From the NCBI RefSeq assembly GCF_036670015.1, contig NZ_CP137636.1:3512501-3576500 (forward strand): a stretch of 64,000 nt of DNA. Direction: 5' to 3'. Made by a program: the position numbers and the translations under genes. This DNA comes from Niallia sp. XMNu-256 (GTDB lineage: Bacteria; Bacillota; Bacilli; Bacillales; Cytobacillaceae). Positions 16,780 through 24,527 of the stretch are shown here, one piece after another. A model generated the notes under the pieces. It was not told where the DNA came from. It searched no databases and saw only the letters and a list, made by a program, of their open reading frames with translations. The number at the start of each line of letters is the position of its first letter. Within the stretch, counting starts at the first letter, position 1.

Positions 16780-17229
16780 ATGGCTGTGATGAAGAAAGTT
16801 ATAGCTAACTTATCCAAGATAATCCCTAATGTGTTGCAATGGATTTTAAACATATCATTAATGATCTTAGCTTTGGTTCTATCATTCCTATTGTTCAAGG
16901 AGCTTCTTTTATTCATTTTATTATTATTGGATAGTGAAATTAGTGACTTTACTATATTCCTTGAAAACATCCTGATATTTTTTCTTTACTTTGAATTTAT
17001 CGCCATGATTGTAAAATATTTTAAAGAAAATTACCATTTCCCGCTTCGATATTTTATTTATATAGGGATAACGGCAATGATTCGTTTGATTATTGTTAAT
17101 CATAAGGACCCAATGAATACGTTGATTTACTCTCTCATCATTTTAATTTTAATTATTGGTTATTTCATTTTGAACCTCACTCCACGAGAGAGACCAAAAA
17201 GTAGTTGGTTTTTTTCAAAAAGAGCATAG
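16780..17229 (+). CDS. psiE: PsiE-family membrane protein
   Basis: A 149-aa protein with four hydrophobic segments (about residues 16-46, 57-80, 89-108 and 113-132). EFIAMIVKYFKENYHFPLRY in the middle is characteristic of the phosphate-starvation-inducible PsiE family. The role is unknown; E. coli psiE responds to phosphate and cAMP. AGTGAGGT lies before the ATG. No PHO box was recognised upstream. Neighbours give no pathway clue. Confidence 0.8.
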   Translation: MAVMKKVIANLSKIIPNVLQWILNISLMILALVLSFLLFKELLLFILLLLDSEISDFTIFLENILIFFLYFEFIAMIVKYFKENYHFPLRYFIYIGITAMIRLIIVNHKDPMNTLIYSLIILILIIGYFILNLTPRERPKSSWFFSKRA

Positions 17230-17483
17230 TGGAATGGGATTATACAAACCCTTATTAAAAAGGAATTGAGGTTCACAGCCAATCACACCTTTACTAACTG
17301 CTTACTTATATGTATCGGAAGTACATAGGGACAATTATTTATCTCTGTCCCTTTAGAAATATTCACAGCAACTAATATGTTTATTGTTAAAAATCAAATC
17401 AAACTCCTTCTTTATTACCCGTTTGTATACACATGAATAAAAATAATTAGGCATAATTATAAAAAAAGATTGGAGTTGATGGC

Positions 17484-17954
17484 TTGAGTCATTTCCTTCC
17501 AGAGAAACTATTTGTTGAATACAGGGATGGTGTTACCGCTACTAAACCCGTTTTTTCAAGGCGTTACACACTTACTCATTCTGATTTAACGGGAAAATTA
17601 TTTTTAACCATTGGATTGCATTATGCCTGGGATAAAGTCAATTCGATAAGAGATGAAGTAATCGGTGAATGGAGTTCCAGTGGAAGTTTTTTATATTATT
17701 GTATTTATTTATATATAGACCACGGAGAAGTTAACAAAAATGTATCAGCCAAACGGAACGAAATATTTAGACGTGAATTACCGCTTGCTTTAACAGCGAT
17801 TCGCTTTGGCGATCGGTATTTGTTCGATTCTTATCCTACACTAGATCATGCTCCCATAATCATCAACTTTATCTCTTCCTACCCTGAGTTTGCCAGACAA
17901 GAACGCTGGGGAACTTTCCAAAGATATTCCAAATCATTTCAAAACTTAAATTGA
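17484..17954 (+). CDS. Staygreen (SGR) family protein
   Basis: A 156-aa protein. Start is a TTG at 17484 behind TGGAGTTGA. The N-terminus reads KLFVEYRDGV, then RRYTLTHSDLTGKLFLTIG, the signature of the staygreen family. Plant members remove magnesium from chlorophyll a, and bacterial homologues occur in non-photosynthetic Firmicutes. The natural substrate here is unknown because no chlorophyll genes are near. It is monocistronic and without signal peptide. Assignment rests on motif recall, not a search. Confidence 0.75.
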   Translation: MSHFLPEKLFVEYRDGVTATKPVFSRRYTLTHSDLTGKLFLTIGLHYAWDKVNSIRDEVIGEWSSSGSFLYYCIYLYIDHGEVNKNVSAKRNEIFRRELPLALTAIRFGDRYLFDSYPTLDHAPIIINFISSYPEFARQERWGTFQRYSKSFQNLN

Positions 17955-18038
17955 CCTTTAATAAACCACTCTATTAACTTTTATCAGATTTATTTCTTTT
18001 AGTTAATAATTCCCCTACAGTCTTGTGATAATTGATGA

Positions 18039-18053
18039 TGATACTTATTCTCA
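18039..18053. promoter_or_regulatory. Fur-like 7-1-7 box
   Basis: TGATACTTATTCTCA matches the TGATAAT-N-ATTATCA consensus at 12 of 14 informative positions. It lies 26 bp upstream of the -35 of the cation-efflux gene. Prediction only; PerR or another Fur-family member is possible. Confidence 0.4.
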
Positions 18054-18079
18054 ATTAAAAAATAGAATTCTCATTTACA

Positions 18080-18108
18080 TTGACAAAACACCTTGTAAAT
18101 TCTATAAT
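18080..18108 (+). promoter_or_regulatory. Consensus SigA promoter of the cation-efflux gene
   Basis: TTGACA (18080-18085) and TATAAT (18103-18108) are separated by exactly 17 bp. This places the transcription start near 18115 and rules out starts of the longer upstream reading. Confidence 0.8.
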
Positions 18109-18144
18109 CAAATTATAATAATTTTAATTATAGGAGTGTATACG

Positions 18145-18996
18145 GTGAACAATCATTCTTCTAAATATAATAAAAATAAGAAGCTCTTTATATGGGCCGC
18201 TTCATTAACGCTGTTTTTTGCTTTAATTGAAATCATATATGGATTTATTTCAGGTTCCTTAATGATGATGGGGGATGGCGTTCATATGGGTTCAGACGCC
18301 TTCTCTTTGATTCTTTCACTAATTGCTACTATGTTGGCGACAAAAGCGGCGACAAAAAGTAAAACATTTGGATACAAGAGATTTGAACCGATCGCTGCGT
18401 TTATTAATGGATTAACGTTAGTGATTATACCTATATTTATTATTACTGAGGCCATAAGCCGAATGGTTAATCCAATAGACATCATCCCTAACCAAATGTT
18501 AGTCGTTGGTTTGATTGGCTTAGTTGTAAATGTAATTGTTGGCTATATTTTAACGAAGGCCCATTCGAATTTAAATGTAAAGAGTGCGCTCCTGCATGTG
18601 TTAGCCGATTTATTTACGAGTGTGAGCGTAGTGGTTGCTGCTATTGGGATTAAATATTTCGGGGCAACCTGGTTAGATCCAATTGGTAGTATCCTAACAT
18701 CAATGATCATTATTGCAGGCGGAGTCAAAATCACAAAGGAATCATTTAATATCTTAATGGAAGGTACACCTGAAGGTTATTCAGTCGATACAATTGAAAA
18801 GATCGTGAAAGATGTGGAAAAAAATCTTACTGTTGAAGATATTAAAGTTTGGTGTATAAATGAGGCAGAAATATATACCATTATTGACGTTAATTCAACA
18901 TCAAAGAACGACAACAAACTTTTAAATAAAATTAAAGAAAAAATTGAAACTACCTTAAACATCCCATCCAAAAACATTTACGTAAACATAAATTAG
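18145..18996 (+). CDS. Cation diffusion facilitator family transporter
   Basis: A 283-aa CDF antiporter. Start is a GTG at 18145 with TAGGAGTG upstream; the in-frame extension to 18025 would include the promoter. Six hydrophobic segments are followed by a cytoplasmic domain of about 80 residues. HxxxD metal motifs occur in segment 2 (GDGVHMGSD) and segment 5 (HVLADLFTS), giving the HD-HD site usual for zinc, or iron and other divalent metals, exchanged for protons. The upstream Fur-like box hints at iron. A bidirectional terminator follows. Confidence 0.88.
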   Translation: MNNHSSKYNKNKKLFIWAASLTLFFALIEIIYGFISGSLMMMGDGVHMGSDAFSLILSLIATMLATKAATKSKTFGYKRFEPIAAFINGLTLVIIPIFIITEAISRMVNPIDIIPNQMLVVGLIGLVVNVIVGYILTKAHSNLNVKSALLHVLADLFTSVSVVVAAIGIKYFGATWLDPIGSILTSMIIIAGGVKITKESFNILMEGTPEGYSVDTIEKIVKDVEKNLTVEDIKVWCINEAEIYTIIDVNSTSKNDNKLLNKIKEKIETTLNIPSKNIYVNIN

Positions 18997-19028
18997 GTAA
19001 GAGTTTACTGGAAGATGATCGGTAGGTA

Positions 19029-19074
19029 AAAAAAGCACAATTAACAGTAATATCAACTGTTTATTGTGCTTTTT
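19029..19074. terminator. Bidirectional terminator
   Basis: AAAAAGCACAAT and ATTGTGCTTTTT form the outer stem, with AACAGT / ACTGTT inside. It separates the CDF gene from the convergent acidic repeat gene. Confidence 0.85.
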
Positions 19075-19113
19075 ACTAACCATAATATATTTAACTCGTT
19101 AATGAATTTCCTA

Positions 19114-20700
19114 TTACTTTAAAAAGCCCATGAAATTTGAAAATGAAGTTACTAAATCTTGATAGTATCCGATTACTCGATCTTTGATTGTGTAGTCATC
19201 TGAAGAATTTTGTTCAGCTTTCTCTGTTTGATCTTGTTCAGTTTGATTTACTTCTTTTGTTTCTTCATCAGATGCTAGTCCCTCTTCTGTTTGAACAGTT
19301 TGTACAGAGGCAACTGGAGCTTCTTCACTTCCAGTCACTACACCCTCAACTGTAGTCGCTAGCTGGTTTTCATTCCCTAAGTTATCTACAGACACGTCTA
19401 ATGATGTATCTGGTTCTAGGTCAACATTTACTGGTTCAACTGTTCCACTTAAGGCATCGACATTTGTTAGTTCAGCAGCTTGAGCAAGTTCCTGACCAAT
19501 TAGAGTTTGATAGAATCCGACTAGACTTTGGTAGTTATTACCAAGTAATTGATATGTTGCATCAACATTTTGGTTTGATTCTTCTGAGTTAGTAGTATTT
19601 TCCTCCTGAGCACCACTTTCTGACACTTCATCTTCTCCTGGAGCTAATACACCTGGAGTTTCTGTTTCTTCCTCATTGACAACATCAGTTGGTTCAGGAG
19701 TTTCTTCTGTTACTTCGTTATCATCAGTTGTTGGTTCTTCATCAGATTCTGTTTCTGCTGGAGCTGCTGGAGCTTCTGTTCCTTCTTCTACTAATTCATC
19801 AGTTCCTGTTGTATCATCGACTACTTCGTCTTCTGATCCTTCACCAGTTTCTGTTGTATCTTCGGCTACTTCATTTTCTGCTACATCATCAGATTCTGTT
19901 GTATCTTCAGATGCTTCGTCGTCTGATACTTCATCAGATCCTGTTGTATCTTCAGATGCTTCGTTTTCTGCTACATCATCAGATTCTGTTGTATCTTCAG
20001 ATGCTTCGTCGTCTGATACTTCATTAGATCCTGTTGTATCTTCAGATGCTTCGTCTTCTGGTACTTCATTAGATCCTGTTGTATCTTCGGCTGATTCGTT
20101 TTCTGATACATCATCAGATTCTGTTGTATCCTCCGCTGATTCGTCTTCTGATCCTTCATTAGATCCTGTTGTATCCTCCGCTGATTCGTCTTCTGATACT
20201 TCTGATCCTTCAGCTTCTGATGTGTCATCGCCTGGTTCACCTTCTGCTACATTATCGTCTGATTCATCTTCTGATCCGTCATCGTCTATTTTTCCTTCTA
20301 ATGCGGCGTCATCTTCTTCAGTTTCTGGCTCTACTGGAGTTTCTGTAGCTTCTTCTACTTCTTCACCTTGTTCATCCTCATTTTTATTCGTTGTTTCATC
20401 TAAATGATTGTGGTCATGTTGTTTATTTATTTCTAAAGATTTATTTTTAGCGATTTGACTTATCATTTGCCCTTTGCCAGGAAATCCCGGATGATTACTT
20501 GCATGTTCAGATACTACTTGGCCATGATTTTTAGCTTGTTCGATTACTTCAGGAGTAACCCCATTTCTTTCAAGCTCTGCAGCTGAGATCGGTGCTCCCG
20601 CTGCTAAAAAGCCTGCCGCCATCATAGTCGTTGACATAACAAAAGGGGCAATTTTCTTTGATAATGGTTTGTTTGTTGAATTGTTCTGTTTTTTCATCAT
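19114..20700 (-). CDS. Secreted acidic repeat protein
   Basis: A 528-aa protein with a signal peptide (basic MMKKQNNSTNKPLSKKIAPF, hydrophobic MSTTMMAAGFLAAG, likely cleavage near PISAA). Residues 45-100 are a folded-looking segment with several His (NKQHDHNHL). Residues 105-370 are extremely rich in Asp, Glu, Ser and Thr and hold nine 15-residue repeats. Residues 375-528 are less acidic, with GYYQDLVTSFSNFMGFLK at the end. There is no LPXTG, GW, SH3 or LysM anchor. AAGGAGATGATG precedes the start. I do not recognise a family; a matrix, spore-surface or ion-binding role is inference. Confidence 0.75.
   Translation of the reverse strand: MMKKQNNSTNKPLSKKIAPFVMSTTMMAAGFLAAGAPISAAELERNGVTPEVIEQAKNHGQVVSEHASNHPGFPGKGQMISQIAKNKSLEINKQHDHNHLDETTNKNEDEQGEEVEEATETPVEPETEEDDAALEGKIDDDGSEDESDDNVAEGEPGDDTSEAEGSEVSEDESAEDTTGSNEGSEDESAEDTTESDDVSENESAEDTTGSNEVPEDEASEDTTGSNEVSDDEASEDTTESDDVAENEASEDTTGSDEVSDDEASEDTTESDDVAENEVAEDTTETGEGSEDEVVDDTTGTDELVEEGTEAPAAPAETESDEEPTTDDNEVTEETPEPTDVVNEEETETPGVLAPGEDEVSESGAQEENTTNSEESNQNVDATYQLLGNNYQSLVGFYQTLIGQELAQAAELTNVDALSGTVEPVNVDLEPDTSLDVSVDNLGNENQLATTVEGVVTGSEEAPVASVQTVQTEEGLASDEETKEVNQTEQDQTEKAEQNSSDDYTIKDRVIGYYQDLVTSFSNFMGFLK
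19792..20196 (-). repeat. Nine 45-bp coding repeats of the acidic protein
   Basis: Residues 169-303 are nine exact-length 15-residue units of the type SEDEASEDTTGSNEV. The last two units are the most diverged. The high identity makes length change by slippage likely. Confidence 0.9.
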
Positions 20701-21125
20701 TACATCATCTCCTTGTTCATCTTTTATTGTAATTAGATGGAAACTTGGCTTTGGTTGTCTCGCGTTTAATAGAATAATAATCTATTATGTAGTTCCAATA
20801 TTTTCCCCCGTTTCCAGTAATAACTATATAGAAATGATGTTAACGTTTGATGAATACTAGTTTTAAAAAGGTTGACGTTTTCCTTACGCATTTGTCGAAT
20901 TTTGAAATAAATGAAATCTTTTAAAAGAAAATTTTATACATAAACCAACCAGAATGTTGACGCCTTCAATTTGATTCTCATCGATTTCTGATTATTTTCT
21001 ATAACTTATTTTAAGTGAGTCTCCTACCCTGTTTTATAGAATTACAAACATTAAATACCATGGCAAAACCTATTTCTTTTATTAAAACAATATCTCAACT
21101 AGGTTAACTAATTCATTCAATTAAA
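20701..21125. other. Intergenic region upstream of the acidic repeat gene
   Basis: About 425 bp, AT-rich. I see no convincing gene, hairpin or promoter that stands out; it should hold the promoter of the acidic repeat gene. Confidence 0.4.
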
Positions 21126-21172
21126 CTAAAAAAACAGTTGATGTCCAAATTTCTAGACATCAACTGTTTTAT
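21126..21172 (-). terminator. Terminator of glpQ
   Basis: AAAACAGTTGATGTC pairs perfectly with GACATCAACTGTTTT around a 10-nt loop, 8 bp past the glpQ stop, with an A/T-rich tail. Confidence 0.85.
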
Positions 21173-21179
21173 CCTATTA

Positions 21180-22037
21180 CTATTTTCCTTTTTTTACCTC
21201 ATGAAGACGGTCTGGGAAGTTTGTAAACATTCCCGTTACACCCCAGTCAATCAACTGTTTCATTCTCTCTTTATCATTTACGGTATATGGATGAATCTCA
21301 AGACCGCTATTGACTACCTTTTGAATATATTCTTCATTTAAATAGGTGTGGTTCGGTCCAATTCCCATTGCATATTCTTTTACATCCGCAATTTGCTCAT
21401 CCGTGATTGTCGCATACGAACGGTAAGAAAGTAGTTGAACAAGGTTAATCGATGAATCTAGTTCATGCATGATTTTTAAGCTTTCAGGACTGAATGACTG
21501 GATTAGAAGTTTGTCTTTATTGATTCTATACTTGTCTACTAGACGCAATAATTCTTTTTCCATTCCTGGATAAATCGCTGGTGATTTCGTTTCAATATAA
21601 TAACTGTTATTTTTTCCAAACTCTTGGAACACTTCTTCTAGTGTCGGTACTTGTAACCCTTGATATTCTGGCTTTGCATACTCTGGATAGGCTTCATTAA
21701 ACCAACTGCCTGCATCTAATTCTTTAATTTCAGCAAGAGTCATGTCTTTTACATAACCTGTTCCATCTGTTGTGCGATCGACTTTCTCGTCATGCATGGC
21801 AATTAAATGACCATCTTTCGTCATTTGTAAATCGAGTTCAATATAATCCCCGTGCATTTTTTCTCCTCGATCATACGCGACTAACGTATGCTCTGGGGCA
21901 TGTCCTGAAGCACCGCGGTGTGATACATTGACGATATCTTTATGTTTTTCCTTCGCCATTGCGGCACCCCCACCTGCTGTCACCCCCACTGCCATCACGA
22001 GGGCACTTAGTGCTGGTAACCATTTTTTCCCGATCAT
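21180..22037 (-). CDS. glpQ: Secreted glycerophosphodiester phosphodiesterase
   Basis: A 285-aa protein with an N-terminal signal peptide (hydrophobic ALSALVMAVGVTAGGGAAMA). HRGASGHAPEHT at 40-51 begins the GDPD barrel. E67 and D69 (IELDL) and H82-D83 are the metal and catalytic residues of the family. It hydrolyses glycerophosphodiesters to glycerol-3-phosphate; B. subtilis GlpQ also removes glycerol phosphate from teichoic acid ends under phosphate limitation. AGGGAGTTGGAG precedes the ATG. Possible PhoP repeats lie upstream. It is monocistronic. Confidence 0.9.
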   Translation of the reverse strand: MIGKKWLPALSALVMAVGVTAGGGAAMAKEKHKDIVNVSHRGASGHAPEHTLVAYDRGEKMHGDYIELDLQMTKDGHLIAMHDEKVDRTTDGTGYVKDMTLAEIKELDAGSWFNEAYPEYAKPEYQGLQVPTLEEVFQEFGKNNSYYIETKSPAIYPGMEKELLRLVDKYRINKDKLLIQSFSPESLKIMHELDSSINLVQLLSYRSYATITDEQIADVKEYAMGIGPNHTYLNEEYIQKVVNSGLEIHPYTVNDKERMKQLIDWGVTGMFTNFPDRLHEVKKGK

Positions 22038-22526
22038 TTCTCCAACTCCCTACAATTTAATAGACTTCATATATAAAATATCAATCGAATATTAAATCGT
22101 ATCTATAAGTTAAGTAAAAGAAGGTAAAGATATGATTAAAATTGTAAAAATTTGTTAGGTTTTGCCTAGTATATCCGAACTATGGGGAATTAGATACCTT
22201 CCCATTCACATTAAACTTATCTATCCTTTTTGAACTTTAACCTGCAAATTACAGAGAGACTACGTCAAATTAAATACGGCCACAGTGCCTTCTAAAAAGC
22301 CTTTGTGACCATCATCATTATTTGACTTTATTACCTTTAAAAGGATTCACCCCTTGGATTTGTTTCCTCCAAATAGATGGGTCCCCCGCACATCAAGATG
22401 TTTCAGCGATTTAGAAATTTGAAACCGATGACTTATATTACTGCTGAAATTTGAAAAAGTAAATATTAAAATGACCCTAAAAAGCACTTTTAACAATTTA
22501 TTCACAATGGATGAAAGGAGGTGTAA
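22038..22526. other. Intergenic region between glpQ and the small ORF
   Basis: Besides the PHO-box-like repeats this holds an imperfect stem near 22279-22310 (GGCCACAG... CTTTGTGACC). A 65-aa minus-strand reading at 22347-22544 is Leu/Ser-rich without a good start site and I do not accept it. Confidence 0.4.
22110..22158 (-). promoter_or_regulatory. Possible PhoP box of glpQ
   Basis: On the minus strand TTTACA, TTAATC, TTTACC and TTTACT recur at steps of 9, 11 and 10 bases. PhoP of Bacillus binds TTAACA-like hexamers repeated about every 11 bases, and glpQ is a known PhoP target in B. subtilis. Two of the four hexamers fit well. Confidence 0.35.
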
Positions 22527-22613
22527 ATGAAGAAGCAGAAGCATTCTATGGTGAGCGACACTCTATTTATCTTCCGTTCCATCTATGCGAAGGGTTTTTC
22601 AAGTATTTTGTAA
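22527..22613 (+). CDS. Candidate 28-aa peptide with strong RBS
   Basis: ATG at 22527 is preceded by AAAGGAGGTG, a near-perfect ribosome binding site, 4 bases away. The frame encodes MKKQKHSMVSDTLFIFRSIY plus eight residues. It is basic at the N-terminus with a mildly hydrophobic middle. It ends at the edge of the rbs terminator on the other strand. No family recognised; it could also be a relic of a longer gene. Confidence 0.35.
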   Translation: MKKQKHSMVSDTLFIFRSIYAKGFSSIL

Positions 22614-22658
22614 TAAAAAATGACCACAGCGCATAGGTAGGTAGCAGCTGTGGCCATT
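22612..22658 (-). terminator. Terminator of the ribose operon
   Basis: AATGGCCACAGC and GCTGTGGTCATT (minus strand, one G-U) enclose a 16-nt loop and are followed by TTTTTATTAC. It lies 4 bp past the rbsB stop. Confidence 0.85.
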
Positions 22659-22661
22659 TCA

Positions 22662-23573
22662 TTATTCCTTAGTTTTTAATTCCAATGGAACTTTAATCAC
22701 TTCTTTAAGCGTTTCGTCATTTAAAACCTTTTCTGCTGCGGAAACCGCTTCTTGGCCCATTAATGCTGGTTGTTGGGCAACGGTTGCAGTAAGTTGACCG
22801 AGCTCGACGGATTTAAGCGCATCTTCTGTTCCGTCAAACCCAACGATCACAATATCAAGACCCGCTGCTTTAGCCGCTTCGATCGCACCTAAAGCCATTT
22901 CATCATTATGAGCAAATACAGCTTGAACTCCACTTGTTCCTTGAAGTGTATTTTCCATAACGGTCAGTCCTTTTGTGCGATCAAAATCAGCCGGCTGACT
23001 GGCAACAATATCAAGCTTGATATCAGCGATATTATGGAACCCTTCTCCACGCTCACGTGTTGCGGATGCTCCTGGCACTCCTTGCAACTCGACTACTTTT
23101 GCCTGTTCGCCGGCTTTTTCAAGAATAAAGTTGGCTGCCATTTCACCGCCTGCCACGTTGTCAGAAGTAATTAATGTCTCTACTTCTCCTTCGTCGGCTG
23201 AACGGTCAATCGTAATAACCGGGATGCCTGCACTGTTTGCTGATTGTACAGCAGAGGAAACCGCTGCGGAATCCGTTGGGTTAATTAATAAGACATCGAC
23301 ACCTTGCTGGATTAAATCTTCAATTCCGCTAATTTCTTTAGACGCATCATTTTGCGCGTTGACTTCAATAACTTCCATTCCCTTTGATTTCGCCTGTTCC
23401 ACAATCGCATCTCTCAGTGACACGAAGAATGGATTGTCTAAAGTCGAAACACTTAGTCCTAGTTTAATATTTTCATTTTTTCCAGATGAGTTATTCACTA
23501 AAGGACTTTCCATCGAGCAAGCTGTTAGAAAAATCATGGTCAATATCATAGCCATCGTCAGGATTTTCTTCAT
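22662..23573 (-). CDS. rbsB: Ribose ABC transporter substrate-binding lipoprotein
   Basis: A 303-aa lipoprotein: signal peptide ending in LTAC with the lipidated C19. The mature part is a type-1 periplasmic binding protein, with SVSTLDNPFFVSL near 42-54 and DLIQQGVDVLLINPTDS near 84-100, typical of RbsB. It captures D-ribose outside the membrane and delivers it to RbsC. It is the last gene of rbsRKDACB, 12 bp after rbsC, with the terminator just after. Confidence 0.93.
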   Translation of the reverse strand: MKKILTMAMILTMIFLTACSMESPLVNNSSGKNENIKLGLSVSTLDNPFFVSLRDAIVEQAKSKGMEVIEVNAQNDASKEISGIEDLIQQGVDVLLINPTDSAAVSSAVQSANSAGIPVITIDRSADEGEVETLITSDNVAGGEMAANFILEKAGEQAKVVELQGVPGASATRERGEGFHNIADIKLDIVASQPADFDRTKGLTVMENTLQGTSGVQAVFAHNDEMALGAIEAAKAAGLDIVIVGFDGTEDALKSVELGQLTATVAQQPALMGQEAVSAAEKVLNDETLKEVIKVPLELKTKE

Positions 23574-23585
23574 ATTCTCACCTCA

Positions 23586-24527
23586 TTATGATTTCTTTCT
23601 GTCAAGGAGTACGGCAATTAAAATCACGACACCTTTGACGACTTGTTGGTAAAACGATGAAATTCCTAATAAGTTCATTCCGTTATTTAATATACCAATG
23701 ACGAGAACACCAATTAATGTTCCGGTAATTCGCCCTTTCCCACCGGAAAGACTTGTTCCACCTAATACAACGGCAGCAATCGCATCCATTTCATAGGCTT
23801 GTCCCGCAGTAGGTTGTGCAGAATTTAGACGAGAGGTTAAAATCATTCCAGCTAAAGCAGCTAGCATCCCACTGATGGAGTAAATCCAAATTTTTACACG
23901 GTTTGTTTTAATCCCAGAAATGATCGCCGCCTTTTCATTTCCACCAATGGCATAGGTTTGACGACCAAATGACATTTTATTCAATAAGTACCAAAGTGCA
24001 AAGAAAGCAATGATCATCGTAACAGCAGGTACTGGAATCGCTAGGAAATATCCTTTTCCAAATAGTTGGAAGGCATAAGAATCACCCAGACCTGTGATCG
24101 GTTTTCCTTCTGTATAAACAAGCGTTAATCCACGATAAACCGTCATGGTAGCTAATGTAACGATAAATGGAGCTAATTTTCCTTTGGAAATCAAAATTCC
24201 GTTAATCGCACCAAGGATTGCTCCAATAATCGTGCCAATAATAATCGCAATTATTGGATCAATTCCAGATACCATCATTCCGGCAGCTAGTGCGCTTGAT
24301 AACGCTAGAATTGAACCAACGGATAGATCGATTCCACCAGTTAAAATTACAAAGGTCATTCCAAAAGCAATGAGTCCATTAATTGAGATCTGCCGTAATA
24401 AATTCATTAAGTTAGCAGGGTCAAGAAAGGACGGATTTAAGACGGTTACAATTAAAATAAGTGCAAGTAACGCGAGCAGGGCACCGAATTTATCTAATAT
24501 GGCTGATAATTTTCCCGTTTTCATCAT
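23586..24527 (-). CDS. rbsC: Ribose ABC transporter permease
   Basis: A 313-aa permease with eight or more hydrophobic segments. GMTFVILTGGIDLSVGSILA near the N-terminal third and GGTSLSGGKGRITGTLIG in the last third are BPD_transp_2 signatures of sugar permeases. It forms the membrane channel with RbsA as ATPase. Its ATG overlaps the rbsA stop by 4 bases, indicating coupling. Confidence 0.94.
   Translation of the reverse strand: MMKTGKLSAILDKFGALLALLALILIVTVLNPSFLDPANLMNLLRQISINGLIAFGMTFVILTGGIDLSVGSILALSSALAAGMMVSGIDPIIAIIIGTIIGAILGAINGILISKGKLAPFIVTLATMTVYRGLTLVYTEGKPITGLGDSYAFQLFGKGYFLAIPVPAVTMIIAFFALWYLLNKMSFGRQTYAIGGNEKAAIISGIKTNRVKIWIYSISGMLAALAGMILTSRLNSAQPTAGQAYEMDAIAAVVLGGTSLSGGKGRITGTLIGVLVIGILNNGMNLLGISSFYQQVVKGVVILIAVLLDRKKS

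Noticed and set aside
17320-17353. AGGGACA...TGTCCCT stem after psiE as a terminator
   Set aside because: The stem is only 7 bp with a 12-base loop, lies 100 bp past the stop and has no T-run; too weak to call.
18025-18144. N-terminal extension of the CDF protein
   Set aside because: A consensus promoter lies inside it; the GTG at 18145 with TAGGAGTG is the start.
19676-20407. 243-aa Ser-rich plus-strand ORF
   Set aside because: It is the antisense shadow of the acidic repeat gene (Asp/Glu codons read as Ser/Val/Thr) and has no start site.
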